This document shows positions 56,088-64,000 of a stretch of 64,000 bases of DNA, piece by piece. A program made the translations under genes and the position numbers. The DNA comes from Candidatus Accumulibacter contiguus. Its GTDB lineage: Bacteria; Pseudomonadota; Gammaproteobacteria; Burkholderiales; Rhodocyclaceae. The notes beneath the pieces are model-generated. The model was not told where the DNA came from, did no database searches, and saw only the letters and a list, made by a program, of their open reading frames with translations. The stretch spans positions 1 to 64,000 of the forward strand of contig NZ_SPMX01000029.1 in the NCBI RefSeq assembly GCF_012940005.1. The letters are read 5' to 3'. Each line of letters opens with the position of its first letter. The first letter of the stretch is position 1.

Positions 56088-56209
56088 GGTCTGAGCGGCA
56101 GGGTGCGGGTTCCGGAGAGATTCGACGAGGGATTCCGAAACAGGATACGCAATCGTCGGTCACTCTGCCAGCAGGCTGCTGGTGGTAATCCTGTAATCCT
56201 GCTTGTTCC

Positions 56210-56239
56210 TTGCCGCCTCCCCTTCCCAGCGGTTACAAT
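56210..56239 (+). promoter_or_regulatory. Candidate promoter of rpsO-pnp
   Basis: TTGCCG, 18-base spacer, TACAAT with a preceding GT, about 97 bases before rpsO. The -10 is good and the -35 weak. The divergent region also carries the pepD start. Confidence 0.45.
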
Positions 56240-56335
56240 CCCGGCCTCGCTTCGCCAAGCGAATAAGACCTTCATCCATCAGGCGTTGGCTCTATCAAAC
56301 CGGGGCTGCGCCGTTTTCCAGAAAGAGAGTTTGAC

Positions 56336-56605
56336 ATGGCGATCCATGTGGCACAAAAAGCGCAAATCATGACCGATTACCAGCGTACCGCCGGCGACAC
56401 CGGGTCTTCCGAAGTCCAGGTGGCGCTGCTGACCGCACGCATCAATGACCTGACCGGCCATTTCAAGGAGCACAAGAAGGACAATCACTCGCGGCGCGGT
56501 CTATTGCGCATGGTCAGCCGTCGCCGCAAGTTGCTGGACTATCTGAAGCGCACCAACGTCGATTCGTACCGCAGCCTGATCCAGCGTCTCGGCCTGCGCA
56601 AATAA
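56336..56605 (+). CDS. rpsO: 30S ribosomal protein S15
   Basis: S15 binds the central domain of 16S rRNA. The 89-aa length is exact. The blocks [39 protein letters not shown] and [11 protein letters not shown] are characteristic. AGAGAG precedes the ATG. It is followed by pnp after 175 bases, the classical rpsO-pnp order. Confidence 0.98.
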   Translation: MAIHVAQKAQIMTDYQRTAGDTGSSEVQVALLTARINDLTGHFKEHKKDNHSRRGLLRMVSRRRKLLDYLKRTNVDSYRSLIQRLGLRK

Positions 56606-56659
56606 ACCTGCTCGCCGACTCGCACTGCGGTCGGAGCTGCAGGCAACTCGAAGATCTGT

Positions 56660-56691
56660 CAGCGGCCAGCCCCTCGCGGGCTGCGCCGCTG
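56660..56691 (+). promoter_or_regulatory. Hairpin in the rpsO-pnp intergenic region
   Basis: CAGCGGCCAGCCC pairs with GGGCTGCGCCGCTG, giving a two-part stem about 90 bases before pnp. In E. coli a stem-loop at this place is cut by RNase III and lets PNPase repress its own mRNA. A similar role here is inference; the T-rich tail is too weak for a firm terminator call. Confidence 0.45.
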
Positions 56692-56780
56692 TTTCTGCTG
56701 TTGCGGTTTGGCAAATGGGCGCTTCGGTCGCCTGCCGGAGTCGTGGGCAGGCACGCGCCAGACTATTGAGAAAGGGAACA

Positions 56781-58895
56781 ATGTTTAATATCGTCAAGAA
56801 AAGCTTCGCCTACGGCGCCCATCAGGTCACCCTGGAAACCGGCGAAATCGCTCGCCAGGCCGGCGGCGCCGTACTGGTGTCGATGGACGACACGGTCGTG
56901 CTGGTGAGCGTGGTCGGCAACAAGATGGCCAAACCCGGTCAGGATTTCTTTCCGCTGACCGTCGATTACATCGAAAAAACGTATGCTGCGGGCCGTATTC
57001 CCGGCGGCTTTTTCAAGCGAGAGGGCCGCCCTTCGGAGAAGGAAACCCTGACCTCGCGACTCATCGACCGGCCGCTGCGCCCGCTCTTCCCCGAAGGCTT
57101 CTACCACGAGGTCCAGATCGTCGCGATGGTGATGTCGCTGAACCCGGAAATCGATCCCGACATTCCGGCCATCATCGGCGCCTCTGCCGCCCTGGCGATC
57201 TCCGGCATCCCCTTCGACGGGCCGATTGGCGCTGCTCGCGTCGCTTACATCGACGGTCAGTATGTGCTCAATCCCAGTGCCACACAACTCGCATCGAGCA
57301 TGCTCAATCTGGTCGTCGCCGGAACGCAGGCGGCGGTGCTGATGGTCGAGTCGGAAGCCAGGGAACTCTCCGAGGAAGTCATGCTCGGTGCCGTGGTCTA
57401 TGGACACCAGGAAATGCAGGCGGCGATCGACGCCATCAACGAACTCGCCGATGAGGCTGGCAAACCGGAATGGGACTGGGCGCCGGCAGCCAGAAACGAA
57501 GCCGTGCATGGCAAGCTCGATGCACTGGTTGACGGCGAACTGCAGGAAGCTTACCGGATTACCAGCAAGCAGTTGCGCAGCCAGCGGATCAAGGAAATCA
57601 CCGCCTACGCGGTCGAAGCCCTGACCGCCGGCGACGACGCCCCGGACGCCAACGCCGTCCGCAACATGGTCTCCGCTGCCGAAGCCCGGATCGTCCGCGG
57701 CCGCATCCTCGCCGGCGAGCCGCGCATCGACGGCCGCGATACGCGCACCGTCCGGCCGCTGGCGATGCGCTCGGGCGTGCTGCCGCGGGCGCATGGTTCG
57801 TCTCTGTTCACCCGTGGCGAAACGCAGGCGCTGGTCGTGGCGACGCTCGGCACCGGTCGTGACGAACAGATCATCGATGCGCTCTCCGGCGAGTACCGCG
57901 AGCGCTTCATGCTGCATTACAACTTCCCGCCCTACGCCACGGGGGAATGCGGCCGCGTCGGAACGCCGAAGCGTCGCGAGATCGGACATGGCCGGCTGGC
58001 CAAGCGCGCCCTGCTTGGCGTCCTGCCTTCACCCGAAGAGTTCTCGTACACCATTCGCGTCGTCTCCGAGATCACCGAATCGAACGGTTCCAGCTCGATG
58101 GCCAGTGTCTGCGGGGCATCGCTGGCGTTGATGGATGCCGGCGTGCCGCTCAAGGCACACGTGGCCGGAATCGCCATGGGTTTGATCAAGGAAGGCAATC
58201 GCTTCGCTGTGCTGACCGACATCCTCGGTGATGAGGATCACCTCGGCGACATGGACTTCAAGGTCGCCGGCACCGAGTCAGGAGTCACCGCGCTGCAGAT
58301 GGACATCAAGATCCAGGGAATCACCAAGGAAATCATGCAGGTTGCGCTGGCCCAGGCCGGCGAAGCCCGCTTGCACATCCTGAAACAGATGCAGGAGTCG
58401 ATGTCCGGACACCGTGAGGAGGTATCGAGCTACGCGCCGCGCCTGTACATGATGAAGATCAACCCCGAGAAAATCCGCGACGTGATCGGCAAGGGAGGTG
58501 CCGTGATCCGCGCCATCACCGAGGAAACCGGCACGACGATCGACATCAAGGATGACGGCACGATCACCATCGCTTCGGTCAGCGCTGACACCGCCGACGC
58601 CGCCAAGGCCCGTATCGAGGCCATTACCGCTGACGTCGAAGTCGGCAAGGTCTATGACGGAACGGTACTGAAGCTGCTGGACTTCGGCGCCATCGTCAGC
58701 ATCCTGCCCGGTCGCGATGGTCTCCTGCACATCTCGCAGATTGCCAACGAACGCGTCAACGCCGTGGCCGATTATCTCAAGGAAGGACAGAAGGTACGCG
58801 TCAAGGTTCTGGAAGCCGACGAGAAGGGTCGGGTACGGCTGTCCATGAAAGCCCTCAGCGCCGAAGAGGGTGGCGCTGCCGCCGCACAGTCATAA
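56781..58895 (+). CDS. pnp: Polyribonucleotide nucleotidyltransferase (PNPase)
   Basis: This is a phosphorolytic 3'-5' exoribonuclease of mRNA decay, trimeric. The 704-aa protein has two RNase PH domains (first [20 protein letters not shown]; second with [20 protein letters not shown]). A KH domain ([20 protein letters not shown]) and a C-terminal S1 domain ([20 protein letters not shown]) follow. GGCACGCGCC upstream is not a ribosome site, but AAAGGGAACA directly before ATG 56781 is. A strong terminator follows. Confidence 0.97.
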   Translation: MFNIVKKSFAYGAHQVTLETGEIARQAGGAVLVSMDDTVVLVSVVGNKMAKPGQDFFPLTVDYIEKTYAAGRIPGGFFKREGRPSEKETLTSRLIDRPLRPLFPEGFYHEVQIVAMVMSLNPEIDPDIPAIIGASAALAISGIPFDGPIGAARVAYIDGQYVLNPSATQLASSMLNLVVAGTQAAVLMVESEARELSEEVMLGAVVYGHQEMQAAIDAINELADEAGKPEWDWAPAARNEAVHGKLDALVDGELQEAYRITSKQLRSQRIKEITAYAVEALTAGDDAPDANAVRNMVSAAEARIVRGRILAGEPRIDGRDTRTVRPLAMRSGVLPRAHGSSLFTRGETQALVVATLGTGRDEQIIDALSGEYRERFMLHYNFPPYATGECGRVGTPKRREIGHGRLAKRALLGVLPSPEEFSYTIRVVSEITESNGSSSMASVCGASLALMDAGVPLKAHVAGIAMGLIKEGNRFAVLTDILGDEDHLGDMDFKVAGTESGVTALQMDIKIQGITKEIMQVALAQAGEARLHILKQMQESMSGHREEVSSYAPRLYMMKINPEKIRDVIGKGGAVIRAITEETGTTIDIKDDGTITIASVSADTADAAKARIEAITADVEVGKVYDGTVLKLLDFGAIVSILPGRDGLLHISQIANERVNAVADYLKEGQKVRVKVLEADEKGRVRLSMKALSAEEGGAAAAQS

Positions 58896-58918
58896 CCGCC
58901 GCTGATCGACAGAGTACT

Positions 58919-58943
58919 AAAGGACGCCGCGGCGTCCTTTTTT
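58919..58943 (+). terminator. Rho-independent terminator after pnp
   Basis: AAAGGACGCC and GGCGTCCTTT form a perfect stem with almost no loop, followed by a T run. Because the palindrome is symmetrical (A run before it) it could also work for the convergent dksA transcript. Confidence 0.92.
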
Positions 58944-59007
58944 GTCACACGCACTGCAGATCGACCGTCTGTGCGTGCATCGCCCTGCTCTCGCCTGCCG
59001 GCATCGA

Positions 59008-59433
59008 CTACTTGGCGATCTGCTTTTCGCGCACTTCTTCGAGCGTCTTGCAGTCGATGCACAGTGTCGCCGTCGGTCGCGCTTCCAGACGCTTGATGCC
59101 GATCTCGACACCGCAAGCGGCACAGTAGCCGTAATCGCCGCTGTCAATCCGGTCGATGGTCTCCTCGATCTTCTTGATCAGCTTGCGTTCGCGGTCACGG
59201 TTGCGCAGTTCGATAGCGATGTCGGTTTCCTGGCTCGCGCGGTCATTGGGATCAGCGAAAACCGTCGCTTCATCCTTCATGGTATGCACCGTGCGCTCGA
59301 TGTCCTCCATCAGCTGCCGCTTGAGGGCTTCGAGGATGCCACGAAAATGAGCCAGCTGGTCGCTGTTCATGAACTCCTCGCCCGGTTGCGGCGAGTAGGG
59401 AATGAAATGCTTGTGGGGCATGTCAGATGTCAT
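59008..59433 (-). CDS. dksA: RNA polymerase-binding regulator DksA
   Basis: DksA enters the RNA polymerase secondary channel and with ppGpp represses rRNA promoters. The 141-aa protein has the coiled coil with tip residues Asp61 and Asp64 (DPNDRASQE) and a C4 zinc finger with Cys104, Cys107, Cys125 and Cys128. ATG 59433 is the likely start (MTSDMPHKHFIPY). A frame to 59601 exists but is not DksA-like. It converges with pnp across the terminator. Confidence 0.95.
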   Translation of the reverse strand: MTSDMPHKHFIPYSPQPGEEFMNSDQLAHFRGILEALKRQLMEDIERTVHTMKDEATVFADPNDRASQETDIAIELRNRDRERKLIKKIEETIDRIDSGDYGYCAACGVEIGIKRLEARPTATLCIDCKTLEEVREKQIAK

Positions 59434-59769
59434 CGGGGTTCCAGTGTATTGATAGTTGTTCGTCTGACGATGAGCAAACCAGGTGGTGGACCTTGAACAA
59501 TCCTTATATTGTGCCACATGACCCAAAGACAAGTGCGTGTACAGCACAGCATTTCTCGAGAACACCACCCACCAGCGAGACTCTCCTTCAGACCAAGACA
59601 AACCGGACAGATTACTTGTTCTCTACAAAACACCAAACCAGAACTTGCCAGGCACCGCGGTCTGCGCTTATGCTCACGCATCGATTGCCAGGCGTTCACC
59701 TGATCCTGGAGAATGGGGGTTTTCCTGGCTTTGAATCTTTTCGTGAATTTTCACGCCTGAGGACGCTTG
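59434..59769. other. Intergenic region between dksA and the DUF3300 gene
   Basis: This 336-base divergent gap is A/T-richer than its surroundings. On the minus strand TTGTCT, an 18-base spacer and TATAAG (about 59507-59531) form a possible dksA promoter. On the plus strand only a weak ribosome site (CTGAGGACG) before the DUF3300 start is seen. Several short frames here are not convincing genes. Confidence 0.4.
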
Positions 59770-61152
59770 ATGGAATCCACACCTTCCCAATCCTGTGCGC
59801 TCGTCATGGCACTGATGCTCGCCTTGTCGCCGGCGCTGGCGCAGCAGTCCCAATCCACCCTGTCGCCAGGGGCGACCGCAGGAAATCCGACGGCAAAGAC
59901 TTTCTCTCAGCAAGACCTGGATCGGCTTCTCGCGCCGATTGCGCTCTATCCGGATCCCCTGCTGGCGCAGGTTCTGATGGCGTCCACCTATCCCCTCGAA
60001 GTAGTCGAGGCGGCACGCTGGGTGAAGGCCAATCCCAAGGTCAGCGGGGCGGCACTGGAGACGGCGATGGCCAGGCAATCCTGGGATCCGGCGGTCAAAT
60101 CGCTGACAGCGGTGCCACAGGTGGTGCAACAGATGAGCGACAATCTCGACTGGATGCAGAAGCTCGGTGACGCTTTCCTGGCGCAGCAACAGGACGTGAT
60201 GGACACCGTGCAGGGCCTGCGTGCCAGGGCCGACACGACCGGTCATCTCAAGACCACGGAAAAGCAGGTGGTCAAAACCGAGACACAGGGCAGCCAGACA
60301 ATCTACGTGATCGAATCGCCACAGCCCGAGGTGGTGTATGTGCCCAGCTATAACCCGACCGTCGTGTATGGCAGCTGGTGGTATCCCGCACCGCCGTATT
60401 ACGTGTATCCGCCGGCCTACGTCTACCCGCCTGGTCTCGCTTTCGCCACCGGCGTAGTGGTCGGCGCGGCGATCTGGGGCAGTTGCAACTGGGCCTGGGG
60501 CCGCGGCAACGTCGATATCAACGTCAATCGCTACAATTCCTTCAACCGCACCAGTATCAGCAGCAACCGCTGGAGTCACAATGTCGATCACCGCCGGGGT
60601 GTCGCCTACCGTGATCAAAACGTCGCCCGTCAGTACAATCGTGGCGGCAATGCGCAGGCGGCACAGGCGCGCGAGAATTTTCGTGGCCGCGCCGACGCCG
60701 GGCGCGCGGAGCTCCAGGGCATGGATCGTGGCCAGTTGAACGAACGCGTCGGGCAGGCTGATCGCAAATCGCGCGAGGATCTGGGTGCTCGCGGTGAAGC
60801 GGGCGCTGGACGGCCAGAGAACCGCGGGCTGGATCGAGGCGAGTTGAGCGACCGCCGGCCGGGCGCTGATCGGGGTGCTGCCGCCTCGACGCGTGACCGC
60901 TTCGAAGGTGGCGCGCAACAGCGTGGCGCCGGGATGCACGAGCGTGCAGGCGACGGCGGGGGCTTCTCCGGGGTTGGCAATGGCGCTTCGACGCGTGCGG
61001 CCAGCGAGCGCGGCAGCACCAGCAGGGCAGACATGGGGGGTGCTCATGCAGGCTTCTCCAGCAGCGGCGGACATCGCGGCGGTGATGGTGGTGGCTTCCG
61101 TGGCGGCGGCGGTGGTGGTGGCTTCCGTGGCGGCGGCGGCCGTGGTCGCTGA
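59770..61152 (+). CDS. DUF3300 family exported protein with Gly/Arg-rich tail
   Basis: The 460-aa protein has a signal peptide (LVMALMLALSPALAQQ). The DUF3300 core contains LDRLLAPIALYPDPLLAQVL, AARWVKANPKVSG and QPEVVYVPSYNPTVVYG, then WW/YYVYPP aromatic blocks and a hydrophobic segment (FATGVVVGAAIWGS). The last 190 residues are low complexity: Arg/Gly/Ala repeats (QRGAGMHERAGD) then glycine runs. The family function is unknown. It pairs with the DUF2950 gene 38 bases downstream, a frequent association. Confidence 0.82.
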   Translation: MESTPSQSCALVMALMLALSPALAQQSQSTLSPGATAGNPTAKTFSQQDLDRLLAPIALYPDPLLAQVLMASTYPLEVVEAARWVKANPKVSGAALETAMARQSWDPAVKSLTAVPQVVQQMSDNLDWMQKLGDAFLAQQQDVMDTVQGLRARADTTGHLKTTEKQVVKTETQGSQTIYVIESPQPEVVYVPSYNPTVVYGSWWYPAPPYYVYPPAYVYPPGLAFATGVVVGAAIWGSCNWAWGRGNVDINVNRYNSFNRTSISSNRWSHNVDHRRGVAYRDQNVARQYNRGGNAQAAQARENFRGRADAGRAELQGMDRGQLNERVGQADRKSREDLGARGEAGAGRPENRGLDRGELSDRRPGADRGAAASTRDRFEGGAQQRGAGMHERAGDGGGFSGVGNGASTRAASERGSTSRADMGGAHAGFSSSGGHRGGDGGGFRGGGGGGGFRGGGGRGR

Positions 61153-61189
61153 GCAGTCCTGTCCACCACTTTCTGCGGAGAAGAATACG

Positions 61190-62137
61190 ATGAACTTCAA
61201 GAACATGATGCAAGCGCTCGCCGTCGCGCTGCTGCTGGCGACGTCTCCCGTGATCAACGCTGCACCGCCCGTACCGGCGATGCAGAAGCTTGCTCAGCAA
61301 AGCTTTGCCAAGCCGGAAGATGCCGCCAGGGCGCTGGCTGAAGCCGTGCGCGCCGAGGACGTGAACGCGCTGCTGGCAGTGCTCGGTCCGGCATCACGAA
61401 GCTGGCTGGCGAGCGGTGACGCGGTTGCCGACCGACAGGACTGGGCGAAATTCCTCGCTGCTTATGATCGTAAAAACAGTATCAGCCTGGTATCCGATGG
61501 CCGGGCAGTGGTTTTGGTTGGCGAAGACAACTGGCCCTTCCCGGCGCCTCTGCTGCGCCAGAGGGATCGCTGGGTTTTCGATGCAGCGGCCGGACGCGAA
61601 GAAATCATCAACCGACGTATCGGTCGGAACGAACTGAATACGATCCAGACGCTGTTGGCGATCGTCGATGCGCAACGTGAATATGCTGTCGATGACCTGG
61701 ACGGCAACGGATCAAACGATTACGCCAGGCGTTTTGTCTCCAGCGAGGGCAAGCGTGATGGCCTTTTCTGGCCGGTCGAGGCAAACGAGCAGCCAAGTCC
61801 GCTGGGGCCTCTGGTTGGCGCAGCGACGCGCGAAGGCTACGTCAGGAAAGCAGGCAACGGGCAGCCGACGGCGTATCATGGCTATCGTTACCGGATGCTG
61901 ACCGCGCAGGGCAAGGATGCACCGGGCGGCGCCTACGACTATCTGCTCAATGATCAATTGATCGGCGGCTTTGCGGTCATTGCCTATCCCGCAAAATACG
62001 GGATCTCCGGGGTGATGACCTTCATCGTCAACCATGACGGTACGGTTTTCCAGAAAAACCTGGGCAAGACCACCGAGACTGCAGCGCTCCGAATGAGCCG
62101 CTTCAACCCGGACAAGAGCTGGAAGAAAGCCGAGTAG
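61190..62137 (+). CDS. DUF2950 family exported protein
   Basis: The 315-aa protein has a signal peptide (MMQALAVALLLATSPVINA). The family blocks are FAKPEDAARALAEAVRAED, LVGEDNWPFPAPLLR, GREEIINRRIGRNELNTI and a C-terminal GVMTFIVNHDGTVFQKNLG. It is probably periplasmic and works with the preceding DUF3300 protein. No enzymatic motif is recognisable. Confidence 0.85.
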   Translation: MNFKNMMQALAVALLLATSPVINAAPPVPAMQKLAQQSFAKPEDAARALAEAVRAEDVNALLAVLGPASRSWLASGDAVADRQDWAKFLAAYDRKNSISLVSDGRAVVLVGEDNWPFPAPLLRQRDRWVFDAAAGREEIINRRIGRNELNTIQTLLAIVDAQREYAVDDLDGNGSNDYARRFVSSEGKRDGLFWPVEANEQPSPLGPLVGAATREGYVRKAGNGQPTAYHGYRYRMLTAQGKDAPGGAYDYLLNDQLIGGFAVIAYPAKYGISGVMTFIVNHDGTVFQKNLGKTTETAALRMSRFNPDKSWKKAE

Positions 62138-62307
62138 GACTCCCGCTCGGAAACAGGAGCTGCGATCCGCTGGCCCTGATCATTGCCTCAAGGACTGCCA
62201 ATGCGAGCGCAGGTGGAATTCATCTCTGCTGATTTCCCGCCGTATCCCGGCGAGGACAAACCGAGCTGCATTCGACTCACCCCTGACCCAAGGATGTGCA
62301 CGCCATC

Positions 62308-63093
62308 ATGCGTACCCGCCGCGTCTTCCTGAATCGCCTTGATCCGGCGCAAGAACCCACTGATGCCGTGGTGGTGATCGACGTGCTGCGTTCCTTCACC
62401 ACGGCCGCCTACGCTTTCGCCGCCGGCGTCAGCAGCATTTACCCGGTGGAAACGATTGCCGGAGCATTCCGCCTGCTGCGGCGCTTGCCGGACGCTGCCA
62501 CCACCGGCGCCATTGGCGGCGGTGACCCGATCCCTGGGTTCGATTTCGGCAATTCGCCATTGGCCCTGCAAGGCGCCGACCTGACCGGCCGGCCACTGAT
62601 TCAGACCACCGCCGCAGGGGTGCGCGGTCTCAGCCGTTTTCGTCACGCGCGCTCGCTGTTCGCCGGCAGCCTGGTTCTCGGCCGTGCCACGGCGAAAGCA
62701 CTGCTGGAGTTGCAGCCGGAGGAAGTGTGCTTCGTGATCACCGGCGAATGGGTCGATCGCGACGGCGATGAGGATATCGCCTGCGCGGATTATCTCGATG
62801 CACTGCTGCACGGCGAGGATCCCGACCCGGAACTGTATGCCAAACGCGTACGCAACTCCGATTTCGGCCGCCGCTTTCAGGCGGATAGCAACCCCAACCT
62901 GCCAATCGGCGATCTCGCTCTCTGCGCGCAGCCCGATCGCTTCGACTTCGCCCTGCTGGCCTTGCACACGGACGGACACCTGCAGCTCAAGCGGTCGCGC
63001 GCTGCCCAGGGCGATTCCTCGCCAAACCGATCAGAACTGCGCAACGGTCTGAAATTGCAGGAAAATGATCGTATCGGAGGCGTACGAGCCTAG
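62308..63093 (+). CDS. 2-phosphosulfolactate phosphatase family protein (ComB-like)
   Basis: The 261-aa product carries the ComB start VVVIDVLRSFTTAAYAFAAG with the metal-binding Asp. IGGGDPIPGFDFGNSP (catalytic loop), IQTTAAGVRGL and a CADYLDALL segment follow. In coenzyme M producers ComB dephosphorylates phosphosulfolactate. Bacteria without coenzyme M carry homologues of unknown role, which is likely here since no other com gene is present. ATG 62308 is used. Confidence 0.8.
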   Translation: MRTRRVFLNRLDPAQEPTDAVVVIDVLRSFTTAAYAFAAGVSSIYPVETIAGAFRLLRRLPDAATTGAIGGGDPIPGFDFGNSPLALQGADLTGRPLIQTTAAGVRGLSRFRHARSLFAGSLVLGRATAKALLELQPEEVCFVITGEWVDRDGDEDIACADYLDALLHGEDPDPELYAKRVRNSDFGRRFQADSNPNLPIGDLALCAQPDRFDFALLALHTDGHLQLKRSRAAQGDSSPNRSELRNGLKLQENDRIGGVRA

Positions 63094-63139
63094 GCCTGGA
63101 GCTGTCGGAGAGCCCGCGCCCACGGCGCGTCGGCTTCGA

Positions 63140-64000
63140 TCAGCGGTCGCCCTGCCCTGCGCGCGACTGCTCCGGCTGCGCCCGGAACATTTGCCGGCTG
63201 AGCCGCAGCGCCATCCACCCCAACAGCCCCACGCCGAGCAGCAGGCTTCCCCACAAGGTCCAGCGCTTCCAGTCGATCGGGGTACGAGTCGCACGCTCGC
63301 CGGCCAGCGTCCGGGCGCTGCCGGTGCTCGCATGGCCGATCGGAAAAGGACGTGCCTTGCTGTCGTCCTCGGCGCGGTATCCGGGGACCAGCGTTGCGAT
63401 CGGGTAGACGGCTGGGGCAGCGGTACTGCTGCCGTAGGCGAGCTGAAACGGTAGCGCCCCGCGCGCGGCAAAGACCAGACGCTGCGGCAGCCAGCCGGCT
63501 GCCAGAGCAGGCGCACCGGCACCGAGGCCACCACCGCGCGGATCGACCCGCAGCAGCCAGTAGCGATCGCTCACTGGCGCAATCGGGAGATCCGGATTCA
63601 CCACCTCCTGACCGGCCACGCCCAGCCGATAAACGGTATTCGCCGTGATTCGCCGCCAGGGATCGCTGGCGCGGGTGCGTGCCAGGACTTCGACCGAAGC
63701 GACGCTGTTGGCCTGTGGCAGGACCAAACGCAGGCGGTCTACCGGAAAACGTCCGCCAAGGTCGAAGACGTATTCCCCGGAGTGCTCCTGGACTGCGCTG
63801 CCGGCCACCTGTTTCCATTGCCGCGGTGCCTCGACCACCGTTTCGCCCGGCTCGCCAGCGAGACCAGCGAGCTGCAGGGCGGGCGCAGCGCTCGGCCAGG
63901 ACAGGCGAAAGAACTTCGCCTGGCACGGCGGGAACTCCACCAGCAGTTGCTCCAGTCGCTGGCCACCGGCCTCGAGACGCAGCACCGGCGCGTCCGCCAC
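63140..64000 (-). CDS. DUF3999 family protein, C-terminal part (runs past window end)
   Basis: The frame is open to the right edge, so the N terminus is missing. Visible are beta-sandwich-like strands (VFDLGGRFPVDRLRLVLPQ and NPDLPIAPVSDRYWLLRVDP), the family block ALPFQLAYGSS, and a single C-terminal membrane helix (about WTLWGSLLLGVGLLGWMAL) with a short cytosolic tail. The topology suggests a large periplasmic domain tethered to the inner membrane. Function unknown. DUF3999 genes often neighbour a DUF2339 gene, which would lie outside this window. Confidence 0.75.
   Translation of the reverse strand: MADAPVLRLEAGGQRLEQLLVEFPPCQAKFFRLSWPSAAPALQLAGLAGEPGETVVEAPRQWKQVAGSAVQEHSGEYVFDLGGRFPVDRLRLVLPQANSVASVEVLARTRASDPWRRITANTVYRLGVAGQEVVNPDLPIAPVSDRYWLLRVDPRGGGLGAGAPALAAGWLPQRLVFAARGALPFQLAYGSSTAAPAVYPIATLVPGYRAEDDSKARPFPIGHASTGSARTLAGERATRTPIDWKRWTLWGSLLLGVGLLGWMALRLSRQMFRAQPEQSRAGQGDR

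Overview
The window looks like a chromosomal segment of a GC-rich betaproteobacterium, most likely Rhodocyclales and possibly close to 'Candidatus Accumulibacter'. The placement is inferred from gene content (FliA-dependent flgM, ZipA, a type I QueF, a phasin implying polyhydroxyalkanoate granules, an Mrp antiporter, DksA) and overall style. No rRNA, tRNA or CRISPR array was seen, and no marker in the window fixes the species.

Layout. 1-900: two 3' fragments of IS66-type transposases beside a broken lipoprotein gene. 1031-4433: an esterase, the flagellar trio flgA (frameshifted)-flgM-flgN with a FliA promoter, and a NUDIX hydrolase. 4532-13708, minus strand: a low-molecular-weight phosphatase, def, a methylthioinosine phosphorylase, hpt, ligA, zipA and smc. 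13898-17384: queF, a SEC-C protein and katG. 17529-25717: a copper/silver locus with cusRS divergent from the cusCBA efflux operon.

25391-37032 is an accessory island. A 481-bp segment covering the 3' end of cusA and its downstream spacer is present twice (25391-25871 and 33667-34147, about 95% identical) and brackets about 7.8 kb. That interval holds a cluster of integron attC recombination sites with gene cassettes but no integrase in the window (a CALIN-type array). The cassettes encode an OLD-like ATPase/TOPRIM protein, a secreted unknown protein, a three-helix membrane protein and a membrane-anchored TIR- or deoxyribosyltransferase-like protein. Next come a REP-associated (RAYT) transposase and decayed VapBC-type toxin-antitoxin loci. 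Outside the second copy lie an Uma2-family gene, an inactivated IS1182-like element and a truncated zinc-ribbon gene. A perfect 19-bp inverted repeat (26769-26787 and 30684-30702) brackets the cassettes, and its right arm sits 35 bp upstream of the RAYT gene.

37138-64000 returns to ordinary chromosome: a Pat-type acetyltransferase, a SphA-like outer-membrane protein, an HpaB/AbfD-family protein lacking two iron-sulfur ligands, typA (frameshifted), a phasin with a clear promoter and terminator, a short winged-helix gene behind a 7 x 12 bp repeat, a CBS/DUF294 signalling protein, the mrpABCDEFG Na+/H+ antiporter operon, an alpha/beta hydrolase, pepD, rpsO-pnp, dksA, a DUF3300/DUF2950 pair, a ComB-like phosphatase and part of a DUF3999 gene.

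Several genes that should be intact carry single-base frameshifts (flgA in an A7 run, typA in a GC-rich run). These may be assembly errors. The damage in the island (insertions, deletions, tandem duplication, truncations) looks like real decay.
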